Shown: in pieces, positions 8,302 to 16,853 of the stretch
Layout of the letters: every line of letters begins with the position of its first letter
Numbering within the stretch: the stretch's first letter is position 1
NCBI GenBank assembly: GCA_965267605.1
Contig: OZ254088.1
Coordinates: forward strand, 3,410,001-3,474,000
Direction: 5' to 3'
Length of the DNA: 64,000 bases
Source: G965267605 sp965267605
GTDB taxonomy: Bacteria; Bacteroidota; Bacteroidia; Flavobacteriales_E; Vicingaceae
Program-made: the position numbers and the translations under genes
Notes under the pieces: model-generated
The model's input: only the letters and a program-made list of their open reading frames with translations
The model's database searches: none
What the model was told of the DNA's origin: nothing

Positions 8302-9321
8302 TTATAAAGTAATTTCACCTGCCAGAGATTGGGTTAGTTTTTGCCGGATTTCTTCCTTGTCGTTCAAGGTTCCTAATAGGTGCATGCTTTTCGTAACCGC
8401 AGCTTCGTAGGTCATGTCACCTCCGGGCACTACACCCAAATGCTCTAAGTGCTTGCTCGTCTGGTACTTTCCGTGCACAACAGCACCACCGTTACATTGC
8501 GTAATGTTGAGGACGATTTTACCTCCCTCAATGGCAGCTTGCAGTTGCTCGGTCAGCCAGTTATCGGTATTGAGATTCCCAGAACCGTAGGATTCCATAA
8601 TAATTATGTCGGCCGTGTTAAGCAATAACGTCTTCTGACATATTTCCGGAAGCATGCCCGGGAAGAACTTCAGGGTGGCAATATTGTTGCTCAATCCTGA
8701 TTGAATATTCAAAGAGGTATTTGATCTGAACAGGGCTCCGTGATTAACTTCCAGAGAGATTCCTGCTTCTGCCAATAAGGGGTAATTGTATGAGCTGAAG
8801 GCATCAAAGTGGGCAGCATCCACCTTCTGAACCCGATTGGCACGGTACAATTTGTACTCAAAGTAGATGGCAACTTCTTGTATGACCGGAACACCATTGT
8901 TCTGAAGGCATGCAAGTTCTATGGATGTAATAAGATTCTCACGTCCATCACTCCTAATGATACCCAGAGGCAATTGCGATCCGGTAAGAATTACAGGTTT
9001 GGTTAATCCCTGAAGCATGAAGCTAAGTGCAGACCCCGTGTAAGCCATGGTATCTGAACCGTGCATGACCACGAAACCATCAATACGGTCGTAATTGTTT
9101 TGGATAACCTTTACAATTTCCTTCCAATACCCTGGCGTCATGTTTGAGGAGTCGATCGGGTTACCCATTGGGTGTAGCTCGATTTCACATGGAAGTTTCG
9201 AAATCTCAGGAAGTACATCGTGCAATTGCTCGAACTCGAGTGGATGCAGCACGCCCGTGGCATCTTCTACCATTCCGATGGTGCCTCCTGTATAGATCAG
9301 TAAGATCGATGGCTTGCTCAT
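8302..9321 (-). CDS. ansA: type I L-asparaginase
   Basis: This 339-residue enzyme hydrolyses L-asparagine to aspartate and ammonia. Both threonine active-site motifs are present: TGGTIG at residues 11-16 and HGSDT at 87-91. The length and the lack of a signal peptide point to the cytoplasmic type I enzyme. The motif TQCNGGAVVHGKY, with Cys in the C-terminal domain, fits the AnsA group. Its start overlaps the tatD stop by 4 bp (ATGA), so the two are co-translated. Confidence 0.95.
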   Translation of the reverse strand: MSKPSILLIYTGGTIGMVEDATGVLHPLEFEQLHDVLPEISKLPCEIELHPMGNPIDSSNMTPGYWKEIVKVIQNNYDRIDGFVVMHGSDTMAYTGSALSFMLQGLTKPVILTGSQLPLGIIRSDGRENLITSIELACLQNNGVPVIQEVAIYFEYKLYRANRVQKVDAAHFDAFSSYNYPLLAEAGISLEVNHGALFRSNTSLNIQSGLSNNIATLKFFPGMLPEICQKTLLLNTADIIIMESYGSGNLNTDNWLTEQLQAAIEGGKIVLNITQCNGGAVVHGKYQTSKHLEHLGVVPGGDMTYEAAVTKSMHLLGTLNDKEEIRQKLTQSLAGEITL

Positions 9322-10091
9322 AGGGCAAACATTTTTTTCGCGTTGGCCGTGGTGCGGGCTGCTATTTCTGCCGCAGGCTGGGCGTAAATGTCAGTCAATT
9401 TCTCGAGAATATGAACCAGATAGCTTGATTCATTTCGCTTACCGCGGAAAGGTACAGGAGCCAGATAAGGGGCATCGGTTTCCAGGACCAAGTAGTCAAG
9501 TGGGACGTTGGGAAGCACTTTGTCAAGTCCACCATTCTTGAAGGTAACAACACCTCCTATGCCCATCAAAAATCCCCCATATTCCATAATGTGTTTGGCA
9601 TCATCTTCTGAGCCTGTAAAGCAGTGAAATATCCCCCGGAGTTTATCGTCATTCAGTTCATCAACGATCTCGAATAGTTCCGGAAAAGAATCTCGTGCGT
9701 GGATAACAATAGGTAAGCCTTTGTCTTTTGCAAATGCTACCTGAATTCTAAAAGCATCTTTTTGCTGCTCTACGAAAGTTTTATCCCAATAAAGATCAAT
9801 ACCAATCTCACCTACAGCGATATAAGTGTACTTTGAATTCTCAAAATTCAATAATAATTCCTCAATACTCTGCTGATAGTTCGCATTCACAGAACAAGGA
9901 TGAAGACCCATCATCGGTTTAAAGAATTCTGCGTCACGATCCACAAGGGCATGCATCTGAGGAACCGAGTCGCCATCAATGTTCGGCAGAAGAATTTCCT
10001 CAACACCAACCTCTTTAGCTCGCATAATAACCGCATCCAGATCTTCCTGGAATTGGTCTGCATACAGATGGGAATGCGTGTCGATGAGCAT
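9318..10091 (-). CDS. tatD: TatD-family metal-dependent DNase
   Basis: This 257-residue TIM-barrel hydrolase starts with the metal-binding motif IDTHSHLY (His6, His8). It also has GEIGID (Glu near 97), IVIHARD, FHCFTGS and the C-terminal LETDAPYLAP, which together supply the expected two-metal site. The family has 3'-5' DNase activity and D-aminoacyl-tRNA deacylase activity has been reported for relatives. A TTG at 10097 is in frame but adds only two residues; ATG at 10091 gives the normal family start. It is followed by ansA with a 4-bp overlap and is divergent from the GT9 gene. Confidence 0.93.
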   Translation of the reverse strand: MLIDTHSHLYADQFQEDLDAVIMRAKEVGVEEILLPNIDGDSVPQMHALVDRDAEFFKPMMGLHPCSVNANYQQSIEELLLNFENSKYTYIAVGEIGIDLYWDKTFVEQQKDAFRIQVAFAKDKGLPIVIHARDSFPELFEIVDELNDDKLRGIFHCFTGSEDDAKHIMEYGGFLMGIGGVVTFKNGGLDKVLPNVPLDYLVLETDAPYLAPVPFRGKRNESSYLVHILEKLTDIYAQPAAEIAARTTANAKKMFAL

Positions 10092-10135
10092 GCACAAATA
10101 TAGATGAATACAACAACGCGGTTGATTTGCGTTTT

Positions 10136-10143
10136 TACATTTG
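10136..10143 (+). promoter_or_regulatory. TACATTTG -7 promoter element before the GT9 gene
   Basis: This is an exact match to the Bacteroidota -7 consensus TAnnTTTG. It ends 4 bp before the ATG at 10148, so the transcript would have almost no leader. No TTG at the usual -33 spacing (19-21 bp) is seen. Confidence 0.5.
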
Positions 10144-10147
10144 CATC

Positions 10148-11113
10148 ATGGATCCGCACGATGTTCGCATACTGGTTATTCGCTTCAGCTCGATTGGAGA
10201 TGTCGTTCTGACCACTCCGGTTGTGAGATGTCTGAAGCGACAGCTTGAAGGGAACGTGCACATCGACTATCTAACGAAATCGGCTTACGCCACGCTTCTG
10301 GAACCCAATCCGTACATAGATGAGGTTATTACGATTGAAAAGAGCACAGCCGAAGTTGCAGAGAAGCTGAAGGCAAATCGGTATGACTATATCGTAGATC
10401 TCCATCGTAACATTCGCTCTGCGCAGGTGAAGCGCAAGCTGAAGATCATCGATTTCACCCTCGATAAACTGAATGTTAAGAAGTGGCTGCTGGTGAATTT
10501 TGGCGTAGATAAACTACCCGATGTACACATAGTGGACAGGTACCTGGAAGCCATAGCTCCATTAGGTACGGAGAATGATGGTGATGGCCTCGATTATTTT
10601 TTTCCTGATGGCGTGGAGGTGCCAACACTGCCCAACGAATATGTTTCGCTCGTCATTGGTGCGAAACAGCCGGGAAAAACACCCAGAATTCCTCTTTTAC
10701 AGCAGATAGTTGATGGGGCTGATTTACCTGTAGTTCTGGTAGGCGGACCGGAAGACGTTGAACAGTCTAATCAGATCAATGGAAGCAATGATAGATTGAT
10801 CAATTTGGTTGGTCAATTGGATCTTCACGGTTCCGCCAAAGTATTGGAGGGAAGCAGGGTTGTTGTTGCCCCAGATACAGGCATGATGCACGTTGCCGCT
10901 GCGCTGGGTAAACCTGTGATTTCTTTGTGGGGTTGTACGGTACCTAAGTTAGGGATGTATCCTTATATGCCGGGAGAAGGTTCTGCAATGATAGAACCGC
11001 CCGTTAGTTTAAAGCGTCCCTGCTCCAAACTGGGAGACAAGTGCAAGAACAACCCTAACTGTATTGAGCAGTTAGACCCGAATGAAATTGTTCGCCTTGT
11101 GAATGGGATTTAG
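10148..11113 (+). CDS. glycosyltransferase family 9 (ADP-heptose:LPS heptosyltransferase-like)
   Basis: The protein has 321 residues from the ATG at 10148; an upstream in-frame start at 10127 lies across the -7 element and is unlikely. The N-terminus IRFSSIGDVVLTTPVVRCLK and the second-domain block VVVAPDTGMMHVAAALGKPV are signatures of GT9 heptosyltransferases, which add heptose to lipid A-core in the cytoplasm. The C-terminal Cys cluster (CSKLGDKCKNNPNC) is often seen in Bacteroidota members. It converges with the thioesterase gene, with the stop codons overlapping by 4 bp. It fits with the heptose genes at 61.5-64 kb and kdsB at 13.3 kb. Confidence 0.9.
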   Translation: MDPHDVRILVIRFSSIGDVVLTTPVVRCLKRQLEGNVHIDYLTKSAYATLLEPNPYIDEVITIEKSTAEVAEKLKANRYDYIVDLHRNIRSAQVKRKLKIIDFTLDKLNVKKWLLVNFGVDKLPDVHIVDRYLEAIAPLGTENDGDGLDYFFPDGVEVPTLPNEYVSLVIGAKQPGKTPRIPLLQQIVDGADLPVVLVGGPEDVEQSNQINGSNDRLINLVGQLDLHGSAKVLEGSRVVVAPDTGMMHVAAALGKPVISLWGCTVPKLGMYPYMPGEGSAMIEPPVSLKRPCSKLGDKCKNNPNCIEQLDPNEIVRLVNGI

Positions 11114-11616
11114 GTAAACAACGCCTTTAGCTCAGTAGCGTCATCCGGCTTCATTTTGCCAGCGAGCACAAGACTCAACTGTTTCCGCCTCAACGCACCT
11201 TCAAACCTCTCTTTTTCAAGTGGTGATTCCGGATGAACGGGAGGTACTCCAATAGGATGACCTCTTTGATCTACTGCAACGAAAGTGAAGATGGCTTCGT
11301 TGCTTTTTCTTTTTTTGCCCATTGGGTCTTCGATGAATACATCCACGAAGATTTCAAGGGATGAATTGAATGCTCGTGATACCTGGGCCTCAAGGGTGAT
11401 CAAATCACCGAGGGAAATGGGTTCTCCGAAATGCACATTGTTTACCGCTGCAGTAACGCATACCCTGTTGGTATGCCTTTGTGCGGAGATGGCAGCTGCA
11501 ATGTCCATCCAATGCAGCAGGGTGCCACCTCTAAGGTTGTTCAACATGTTGGTGTCGTTTGGGAGCACCAACTCCGTTTTCACACATTTGGAATTACTGA
11601 CGGGCTTTGAACTCAT
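11110..11616 (-). CDS. acyl-CoA thioesterase, hotdog fold (YciA/BFIT-like)
   Basis: This 168-residue protein has the single hotdog domain of the acyl-CoA hydrolase group. Clues are the central-helix block NNLRGGTLLHWMDIAAAISA, the strand pair VHFGEPISLGDLITLEAQV and FVAVDQRGHPIGVPPVHP at the end of the domain. Substrates are normally medium or long acyl-CoA; specificity cannot be read from the sequence. The last 30 residues extend the domain as a charged helix. It lies 3 bp after the propeller-like gene and may share its transcript. Confidence 0.9.
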   Translation of the reverse strand: MSSKPVSNSKCVKTELVLPNDTNMLNNLRGGTLLHWMDIAAAISAQRHTNRVCVTAAVNNVHFGEPISLGDLITLEAQVSRAFNSSLEIFVDVFIEDPMGKKRKSNEAIFTFVAVDQRGHPIGVPPVHPESPLEKERFEGALRRKQLSLVLAGKMKPDDATELKALFT

Positions 11617-11619
11617 CCG

Positions 11620-12288
11620 TTACCATTGATAGATGTACACTTCACCCACATCGTTGCCTGTAACGAACCACTTCTTGTCTGGAAAGAAATAGACCGGAGC
11701 ATAATGCAGCACATTCTTTTCGCAGGTAAGTTTGATCTCTTTCAATTCTCTTTCAGTATCGCCATCCATGAACTTGATCACACCTGCTTTCAGCGCATAG
11801 CCGTAAACCCTTGTGCCTTTTAACCAGGCATTCTTCTGGGTATACTTTATGTCGAACTTGGAATTGGTCATTTTCAAACCCAATTCTTCCTTTACGTGTT
11901 TGGGTGTTGGCATCCAATCTTTGTGGGGTGGGAGGTATTTGTCTTCTTTACCCGACTTCACCAACCAGATCTTGCGTTTACCTGTAACACCTACTGTGCA
12001 TACAAATTCGCCATTCGGACTAAACCCGATCCAATTCACATTTTTGGAGCCATCAACTTCATGTTTGAAGATGTGGATTTTCTTTCCTGATTTCGCATCG
12101 AACAACGCGGCACCATCCGTGTATCCAACGGCAATTTTATCGCCTTGTGCAGATACAGCTACACTCAGTACTCCAAGTTTAGGACCTTTATTAATGGTCT
12201 GCTTGAGCTTTAATCCTTCTACCTGTGCCTGGCTCAGAAAAGCGCAAATAGCCAGGCTGATCGTTAAAAGCGTTTTTCTAGTATCCAT
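11620..12288 (-). CDS. secreted WD40-like beta-propeller fragment protein
   Basis: The 222-residue protein has a signal peptide (1-21, cut after LSQAQ). It contains two or three WD40-like blades, seen as LSVAVSAQGDKIAVGYTDGA and WIGFSPNGEFVCTVG, and later VYFFPDKKWFVTGNDVGEV. A full propeller needs six to eight blades, so this is either a short member or it assembles with others. No enzyme motif is visible. Its ATG overlaps the end of the SPOR-domain gene by 25 bp, which indicates one operon (SPOR protein, this protein, thioesterase). Confidence 0.75.
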   Translation of the reverse strand: MDTRKTLLTISLAICAFLSQAQVEGLKLKQTINKGPKLGVLSVAVSAQGDKIAVGYTDGAALFDAKSGKKIHIFKHEVDGSKNVNWIGFSPNGEFVCTVGVTGKRKIWLVKSGKEDKYLPPHKDWMPTPKHVKEELGLKMTNSKFDIKYTQKNAWLKGTRVYGYALKAGVIKFMDGDTERELKEIKLTCEKNVLHYAPVYFFPDKKWFVTGNDVGEVYIYQW

Positions 12289-13307
12289 GCCTTATCGTTA
12301 TGGTTATTACGTACTTCATCCAGTGCGTCTTCGGCACTTTCTCTTGTTGCATAACTTCCGTAGCAAACAGCGTGCAAGTTTTTGTGTTTACCAAGAAGTG
12401 CTGCATCAAATCCTGCCTTCTTTAACTTCTTTACCAGTCGCCTGGCATTTCCTTTGACCGAGAAACATCCGCCAATAACGTGGTACTTGAACTGAACGTC
12501 CTTTTTAACCACCACATGGGTATTGTCAGGTTTCGTGGGTAGGTCTGGGGCCGGATCCTTCAACCTAACAACAATAGGGTCAAGTCCCGCACCGGGCGAT
12601 AATTCCAGGTAAGCAAATTCATCGTTAGAGTCCTCTGGAATCGTAATACGCTTCACCTCAAGTGTATCACCAGGTACAAATGGGCTGTGGTAGTAAGCTC
12701 TTGGCTTCTTTTGAATGGCAGGAATGATCCTGGCGTATTCGGATGGGATGTTATTGATAAATCCACTTTGATACATGGTTACTGCAAACGCACCCATCAA
12801 CGTCACCGCGATAACAGCCGCCCACGCAGCTCCATACTTCCTTTCCTTAGCGTCTCCAGATGCTGTAACCTCTTCTACAGGGAGTACATTTACCGCTTCA
12901 GAAACCCGAATTGGCCCTAAGCCATAGGCAGACTTCAGGTAATTCACAGATTCATCCTGATAGAACTCGAGTTTACCGGATTTGTTTTTGCTGATGGTAC
13001 CTACCTTCGGGAGGTATACCTTCAATCCATCGTTCAGTTGGTTTCTTAATTGAGCAACCCAATTTTGAATGTCTTGTTTGATCATTTCGTAACCCTTACC
13101 GGTTGCCGTGGCAAGGTCGTTGATTAACAGACCGTCATTACTGGTCAGCTTTGGATTGAAGGAGATTCTTGCACTGGGTGGGTGGAAGATTTTGCTACTT
13201 CTGTCATACCGCGCAGGGGCATAGTTACATACGAACCCTCCCAGATCCGGGACGATTACACATTCGTGGTGCAATAAAAGTTTGCCTAATGCTTCTTCCA
13301 CCTGCAT
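12264..13307 (-). CDS. HU-CCDC81 and SPOR domain membrane protein
   Basis: The 347-residue protein starts with two domains of the bacterial HU-CCDC81 type (about residues 1-55, seen as LLHHECVIVPDLGGFVCNY, and 60-130), which are related to HU/IHF folds. A single membrane helix lies at about 167-187 (AAWAAVIAVTLMGAFAVTMY). The C-terminal 75 residues (KYHVIGGCFSVKGNARRLVK onward) form a SPOR domain, which binds denuded peptidoglycan at division sites. The order is cytoplasmic HU-like part, membrane, periplasmic SPOR. This architecture is common in Bacteroidota and is suspected to act in cell division. A TACATTTG element ends 4 bp before its ATG. Confidence 0.88.
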   Translation of the reverse strand: MQVEEALGKLLLHHECVIVPDLGGFVCNYAPARYDRSSKIFHPPSARISFNPKLTSNDGLLINDLATATGKGYEMIKQDIQNWVAQLRNQLNDGLKVYLPKVGTISKNKSGKLEFYQDESVNYLKSAYGLGPIRVSEAVNVLPVEEVTASGDAKERKYGAAWAAVIAVTLMGAFAVTMYQSGFINNIPSEYARIIPAIQKKPRAYYHSPFVPGDTLEVKRITIPEDSNDEFAYLELSPGAGLDPIVVRLKDPAPDLPTKPDNTHVVVKKDVQFKYHVIGGCFSVKGNARRLVKKLKKAGFDAALLGKHKNLHAVCYGSYATRESAEDALDEVRNNHNDKAWILEKRF

Positions 13308-13321
13308 GTTACAAATGTAAC
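13308..13321 (-). promoter_or_regulatory. palindrome containing a TACATTTG -7 element before the SPOR-domain gene
   Basis: GTTACAAATGTAAC is an inverted repeat (6-bp arms) touching the start codon at 13307. Read on the minus strand it contains TACATTTG (13319-13312), an exact TAnnTTTG match placed 4 bp before ATG. It may be a promoter core, an operator, or both. Confidence 0.45.
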
Positions 13322-13347
13322 ATTCGGAATCCGCGTGGGATAAGACT

Positions 13348-14070
13348 TTATTCCATTTTATTTAACACGATTTCAACGTCATCTGGTGCATCAATTGAAA
13401 TCGCATCATATTCGGTGTAGCCCACCTTCATTTTGTAGCCATTGGCGAGCCAACGCAACTGCTCCAATCGCTCGGTTCCCTCCAGAGGGGTTGCTTGAAG
13501 ATCACGGTATTTAGCAAGCGTTGCTGATCTGTAACCGTAAATTCCAACATGCTTCAGAAAGCTATGTTTCTCGCTATTGGCAATTGGATAGGGGATGGGA
13601 GATCTGGAGAAATACAACGCATTATGGTTGTTATCCAACACCACTTTAATACGGTTTTGATTCAGAAAATCACGCTCGTTGGATGACCGTTTTACCATGG
13701 TGCCCAATACCACTTCCTGGTCACTGAACAGGTTCACAAGTCCGTCAACCATAGCGGGATCCACTAGAGGTTCGTCACCTTGGATGTTGATCACCACATC
13801 AATGTCTGGTCGCTTGGAAATTACTTCCAAACATCTTTCAGTACCGTTATGACAGGTTGGGCTAGTCATGATCGCCTTTCCACCAAATCCGAGTACTACA
13901 TCGTATATCCTGTTGTCATCTGTTGCTACCACCAACTCATGCAATGAGGAAGCCATTTGACAACGCTCAAATACATGTTGAATCATTGGTTTGCCTTTGA
14001 GATCAATCAGGGGTTTTCCTGGAAATCTTGTTGAAGCGTACCGTGCTGGGATGATACCCATTACCCTCAT
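13348..14070 (-). CDS. kdsB: 3-deoxy-manno-octulosonate cytidylyltransferase (CMP-KDO synthetase)
   Basis: This 240-residue enzyme activates KDO as CMP-KDO for the LPS inner core. The N-terminal IIPARYASTRFPGKPLIDLK holds the nucleotide-binding loop; NIQGDEPLVDP, KHVGIYGYR and PLEGTERLEQLRWL are family blocks. The size is normal. Its ATG overlaps the stop of the preceding OmpA-like gene by 4 bp (ATGA). Confidence 0.97.
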   Translation of the reverse strand: MRVMGIIPARYASTRFPGKPLIDLKGKPMIQHVFERCQMASSLHELVVATDDNRIYDVVLGFGGKAIMTSPTCHNGTERCLEVISKRPDIDVVINIQGDEPLVDPAMVDGLVNLFSDQEVVLGTMVKRSSNERDFLNQNRIKVVLDNNHNALYFSRSPIPYPIANSEKHSFLKHVGIYGYRSATLAKYRDLQATPLEGTERLEQLRWLANGYKMKVGYTEYDAISIDAPDDVEIVLNKME

Positions 14071-15071
14071 TCTGTCTTCACTTTTGTAACCTCAAGAATC
14101 ATGTGATGGTTGGCTTTCCGGTATCGATCCTTGTAAGGTTGTTTGATGAACTGAAGATAATGGTCTTTGAATAATTGCTGATGTGGGAGGTGAATTCTAG
14201 TTATTGTTGAAGGCATTACACGGAGCGAAAGTGCTTCCATCTTCTTGAGCGATTTCTTCATCAATTTCTTTCCCTCTTTCGCATTTCGCGCATCATTTCC
14301 CTCCATGGGGTCATAAATGATCAACTTATACTCTTCCAATTTAGGATGCTGTTTTTCAAACCTTTTAAGGAAGCGGAAATCTGAGGACTGTACATCAAGA
14401 TCACCCTCGAACTGAACTCCTGGAACAAGGAACTTCTGTCCAACAACCAACTTGCTCGTAAGCGAATCCGTCCTGCCAGATTGAAGTGCGAATTTGATAT
14501 GATCCTTCACGGCCGACTTCTTCTTATAGTGCCTCATCAGCACCAACTCCACTCGTTCGTTATAACGGATGGCTTTCTTGTCATCCATTTTCCCCCACCA
14601 CGGCTTAATTTCCGCGTACGACACAATAGGTGATTTGAACGCATAGCCCTTCGGAAAGATGCGTTGGGGATCAATGCCATGAATGATCAGGTAGTTAGAT
14701 ATTTCGGCAGCCCTCGCTTGTGTTACATCTTTCTTGTAATCCTGGTCCCAGTATTTATAATCATGAACAGCAATTTCAAACCAGAATTCATGGTGTGTTG
14801 CAAGAAATTCGAAAAGCTGCTCGAACGCTCCACTATCTCCAGTGAACTTGGTGGATTGCTCCTGGAATTTGAACTGCTTCAGTAGGTACCGATTGCCCGA
14901 TTTCAAGTTGGTGTCTTTCAAAGACCGATAGCCTTCATGAAGCACCTGCTGATTGTAAAGAAACTCGGGTGTTGGAATATTGTTATTCCCTGGAGGCTGC
15001 GCCAGCGTTGTAATGGAAGCTATGAGAAGGAATTGCAACAAATACGTAGATGGTGCGGCAAGGTATCTCAT
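14067..15071 (-). CDS. exported OmpA-like protein
   Basis: From the ATG at 15071 the protein has 334 residues and a signal peptide (RYLAAPSTYLLQFLLIASIT, cut near residue 25). An open frame extends up to 15275 but runs into dprA and lacks a leader there. The middle part (about residues 60-190) is OmpA-like: FEQLFEFLATHHEFWFEIAV, then ARAAEISNYLIIHGIDPQRI and a YNERVELVL end, as in peptidoglycan-binding OmpA domains, although the usual Asn-x-x-L-S-x-x-R-A helix is diverged. The C-terminal 130 residues are basic and of unknown fold. It is co-translated with kdsB. Only 15 bp separate its start from that of dprA. Confidence 0.75.
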   Translation of the reverse strand: MRYLAAPSTYLLQFLLIASITTLAQPPGNNNIPTPEFLYNQQVLHEGYRSLKDTNLKSGNRYLLKQFKFQEQSTKFTGDSGAFEQLFEFLATHHEFWFEIAVHDYKYWDQDYKKDVTQARAAEISNYLIIHGIDPQRIFPKGYAFKSPIVSYAEIKPWWGKMDDKKAIRYNERVELVLMRHYKKKSAVKDHIKFALQSGRTDSLTSKLVVGQKFLVPGVQFEGDLDVQSSDFRFLKRFEKQHPKLEEYKLIIYDPMEGNDARNAKEGKKLMKKSLKKMEALSLRVMPSTITRIHLPHQQLFKDHYLQFIKQPYKDRYRKANHHMILEVTKVKTE

Positions 15072-15086
15072 AGTTTTGCTGAAAAT

Positions 15087-16187
15087 ATGGAAAATAAGTC
15101 TGAACTCATTCACGCTCTGGCGCTGACAAAATTGGCAGGCGTTGGAGGTATAACGGCCAGGAAGCTCATCAATTGTGCAGGGGGTGCGGAAGCCGTTTTT
15201 GGTTTCGCGAAGAACCAACTGCAAAGCCTTCCTGGAGTTACTCCAAGATTGGCTAATGCCATTGTTGAAGGGCATACAATAGACGATGCAACCAGAGAGA
15301 TTGAACAGATACTAACAGATGGACACGATATCATCTACTACCAGGATGAGCGCTACCCACAACGGTTAACATTTTGTGATGACCGGCCGTTGATGTTGTT
15401 CTATAGCGGTACGGTATCGTTCAACCTCAACCGTGTTCTTGCGGTTGTAGGAACGCGTGATGCTACACGACATGGACTTCGAATGGTTGATCAGTTGCTC
15501 GATGAGATCCGCGCATACAACCCGCTGATAGTAAGCGGCCTTGCTTATGGTATTGACATTGCTGCGCATCAGAAATGCCTGGATATTGGATTAAATACGG
15601 TAGGTGTTATGGGAACCGGATTAGACAATGTATATCCGTCTACTCACCGATCAGTAGCGCATCGTATGAAGACACACGGGGGGCTGCTAAGTGAGTTCGT
15701 CTATGACACGAAACCGGATCGGGAGAACTTTCCGAAGCGCAATAGAATAGTTGCGGGTATGTCGGATGCAGTTATTGTAGTTGAATCAACCCGTAAAGGA
15801 GGGTCGCTGATCACAGCAGATATAGCATCAAGTTACAGCAGGGAGGTATTTGCGTTTCCCGGTAAGGCTACCGATGAACTCAGTACGGGATGCAACTGGC
15901 TGATCAAAACGCAGCGGGCCTCAATGGTAGAATCAGGCAGGGATATTGCATACCAGCTTGGGTGGAATGAAACTGAACCGGAGAAGAAACCAGCGGCAGT
16001 CTATACAGATCTTGATGAAGTCGAGTCTGCGATTGTAGGTTTACTAAAATTCGATGATGAACTGGAGATTGACCAGATTGGATGTCAGCTTGGCGTGGCC
16101 AGTTCGGATGCTACAATAAAGTTGCTGGAGTTGGAGTTTAAAGGGATAATCGCATCTTTACCCGGCAAGAAATACCGCCTGATTTGA
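15087..16187 (+). CDS. dprA: DNA-processing protein DprA
   Basis: The 366-residue protein loads RecA on incoming single-stranded DNA during natural transformation. The Rossmann-fold core is clear: VVGTRDATRHG, LIVSGLAYGIDIAAHQKCL, GTGLDNVYPSTH, LLSEFVYDTKPDRENFPKRN, VVESTRKGGSLITADIASSY, with a C-terminal winged-helix part (EIDQIGCQLGVASSDATIKL). The N-terminus has helix-hairpin-helix-like repeats (GVGGITARKLI, LPGVTPRLANAI). A longer frame begins at 14937 inside the opposite OmpA-like gene; ATG 15087 gives the standard start. The next gene starts with a TTGA overlap at its stop. Confidence 0.96.
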   Translation: MENKSELIHALALTKLAGVGGITARKLINCAGGAEAVFGFAKNQLQSLPGVTPRLANAIVEGHTIDDATREIEQILTDGHDIIYYQDERYPQRLTFCDDRPLMLFYSGTVSFNLNRVLAVVGTRDATRHGLRMVDQLLDEIRAYNPLIVSGLAYGIDIAAHQKCLDIGLNTVGVMGTGLDNVYPSTHRSVAHRMKTHGGLLSEFVYDTKPDRENFPKRNRIVAGMSDAVIVVESTRKGGSLITADIASSYSREVFAFPGKATDELSTGCNWLIKTQRASMVESGRDIAYQLGWNETEPEKKPAAVYTDLDEVESAIVGLLKFDDELEIDQIGCQLGVASSDATIKLLELEFKGIIASLPGKKYRLI

Positions 16188-16735
16188 GACTTTTTTTCAT
16201 CATCTTGATTACCGTTATGGTGGGCCGATTGTCTGCCCAAAATGTGCTGTCGTTTGTAGATGATAAGAACCGCGTTTTCTTCCTTGATGCACAGAGTAGG
16301 GTGAAATTCAACCTCAAGGGAGACCATAAGAATTACAAGGGAACGGTTTTCGCAATTATGGATTCTTCCATGATTATCAATGGTGAGATGATTAAGTACG
16401 GGGACTTAGAGTTTATTTCCTTCAAGGCTCCGGAGAGGGGTTATGAGATTGCGTCATACTCCGTACTGGCAGTTGATGCCCTGAGCATTGTTGGGGCAGC
16501 TGCTTCAGGAGGAGGTTTTGTGTTTGGAATTACTGGCGCCACAGGGGCGATATTAACCCCATTCGCTATTGGCTACATTATTTATCATGCAGTAACCAAG
16601 AGACGGTTCTCGTTTCAGGAGCACGAGTGGATGGTTATTCCACAGAAAATGCGCAAGGTGAAACGCAGAGAGAAAAAGGCTGTTGAGTATACCGGCAAAG
16701 GCTCCAAGAAGGTGATAGAGTACTACGGAGAATAG
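16184..16735 (+). CDS. exported membrane protein of unknown function
   Basis: The 183-residue frame begins with a TTG at 16184 that overlaps the dprA TGA (TTGA); an ATG at 16217 would remove half of the signal peptide. After the signal (cut near VGRLSAQ) comes a 70-residue beta-rich part. A Gly/Ala-rich hydrophobic segment follows (about 94-130, YSVLAVDALSIVGAAASGGG), probably two membrane helices, and then a very basic tail (KMRKVKRREKKAVEY). No family is recognised. It is translationally coupled to dprA. Confidence 0.7.
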   Translation: MRLFFIILITVMVGRLSAQNVLSFVDDKNRVFFLDAQSRVKFNLKGDHKNYKGTVFAIMDSSMIINGEMIKYGDLEFISFKAPERGYEIASYSVLAVDALSIVGAAASGGGFVFGITGATGAILTPFAIGYIIYHAVTKRRFSFQEHEWMVIPQKMRKVKRREKKAVEYTGKGSKKVIEYYGE

Positions 16736-16805
16736 GAATTCCAGACTGTTGGAAATTCTTTATTTCTGTCACCGTTAAGGGCATACGTTCGCTGGTTTTT
16801 TTATC

Positions 16806-16813
16806 TACATTTG
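16806..16813 (+). promoter_or_regulatory. TACATTTG -7 promoter element of gdhA
   Basis: Exact TAnnTTTG match, 40 bp before the gdhA start codon, in an AT-rich spacer. A clear -33 TTG at 19-21 bp is not seen. Confidence 0.5.
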
Positions 16814-16853
16814 CCGTCAAATTCACCAACATTTAACAGACAATTCATAGACA

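Noticed and set aside
11813..12457. 214-residue plus-strand open frame opposite the propeller and SPOR-domain genes
   Set aside because: It is antisense to two well-supported genes and shows no domain or signal peptide.
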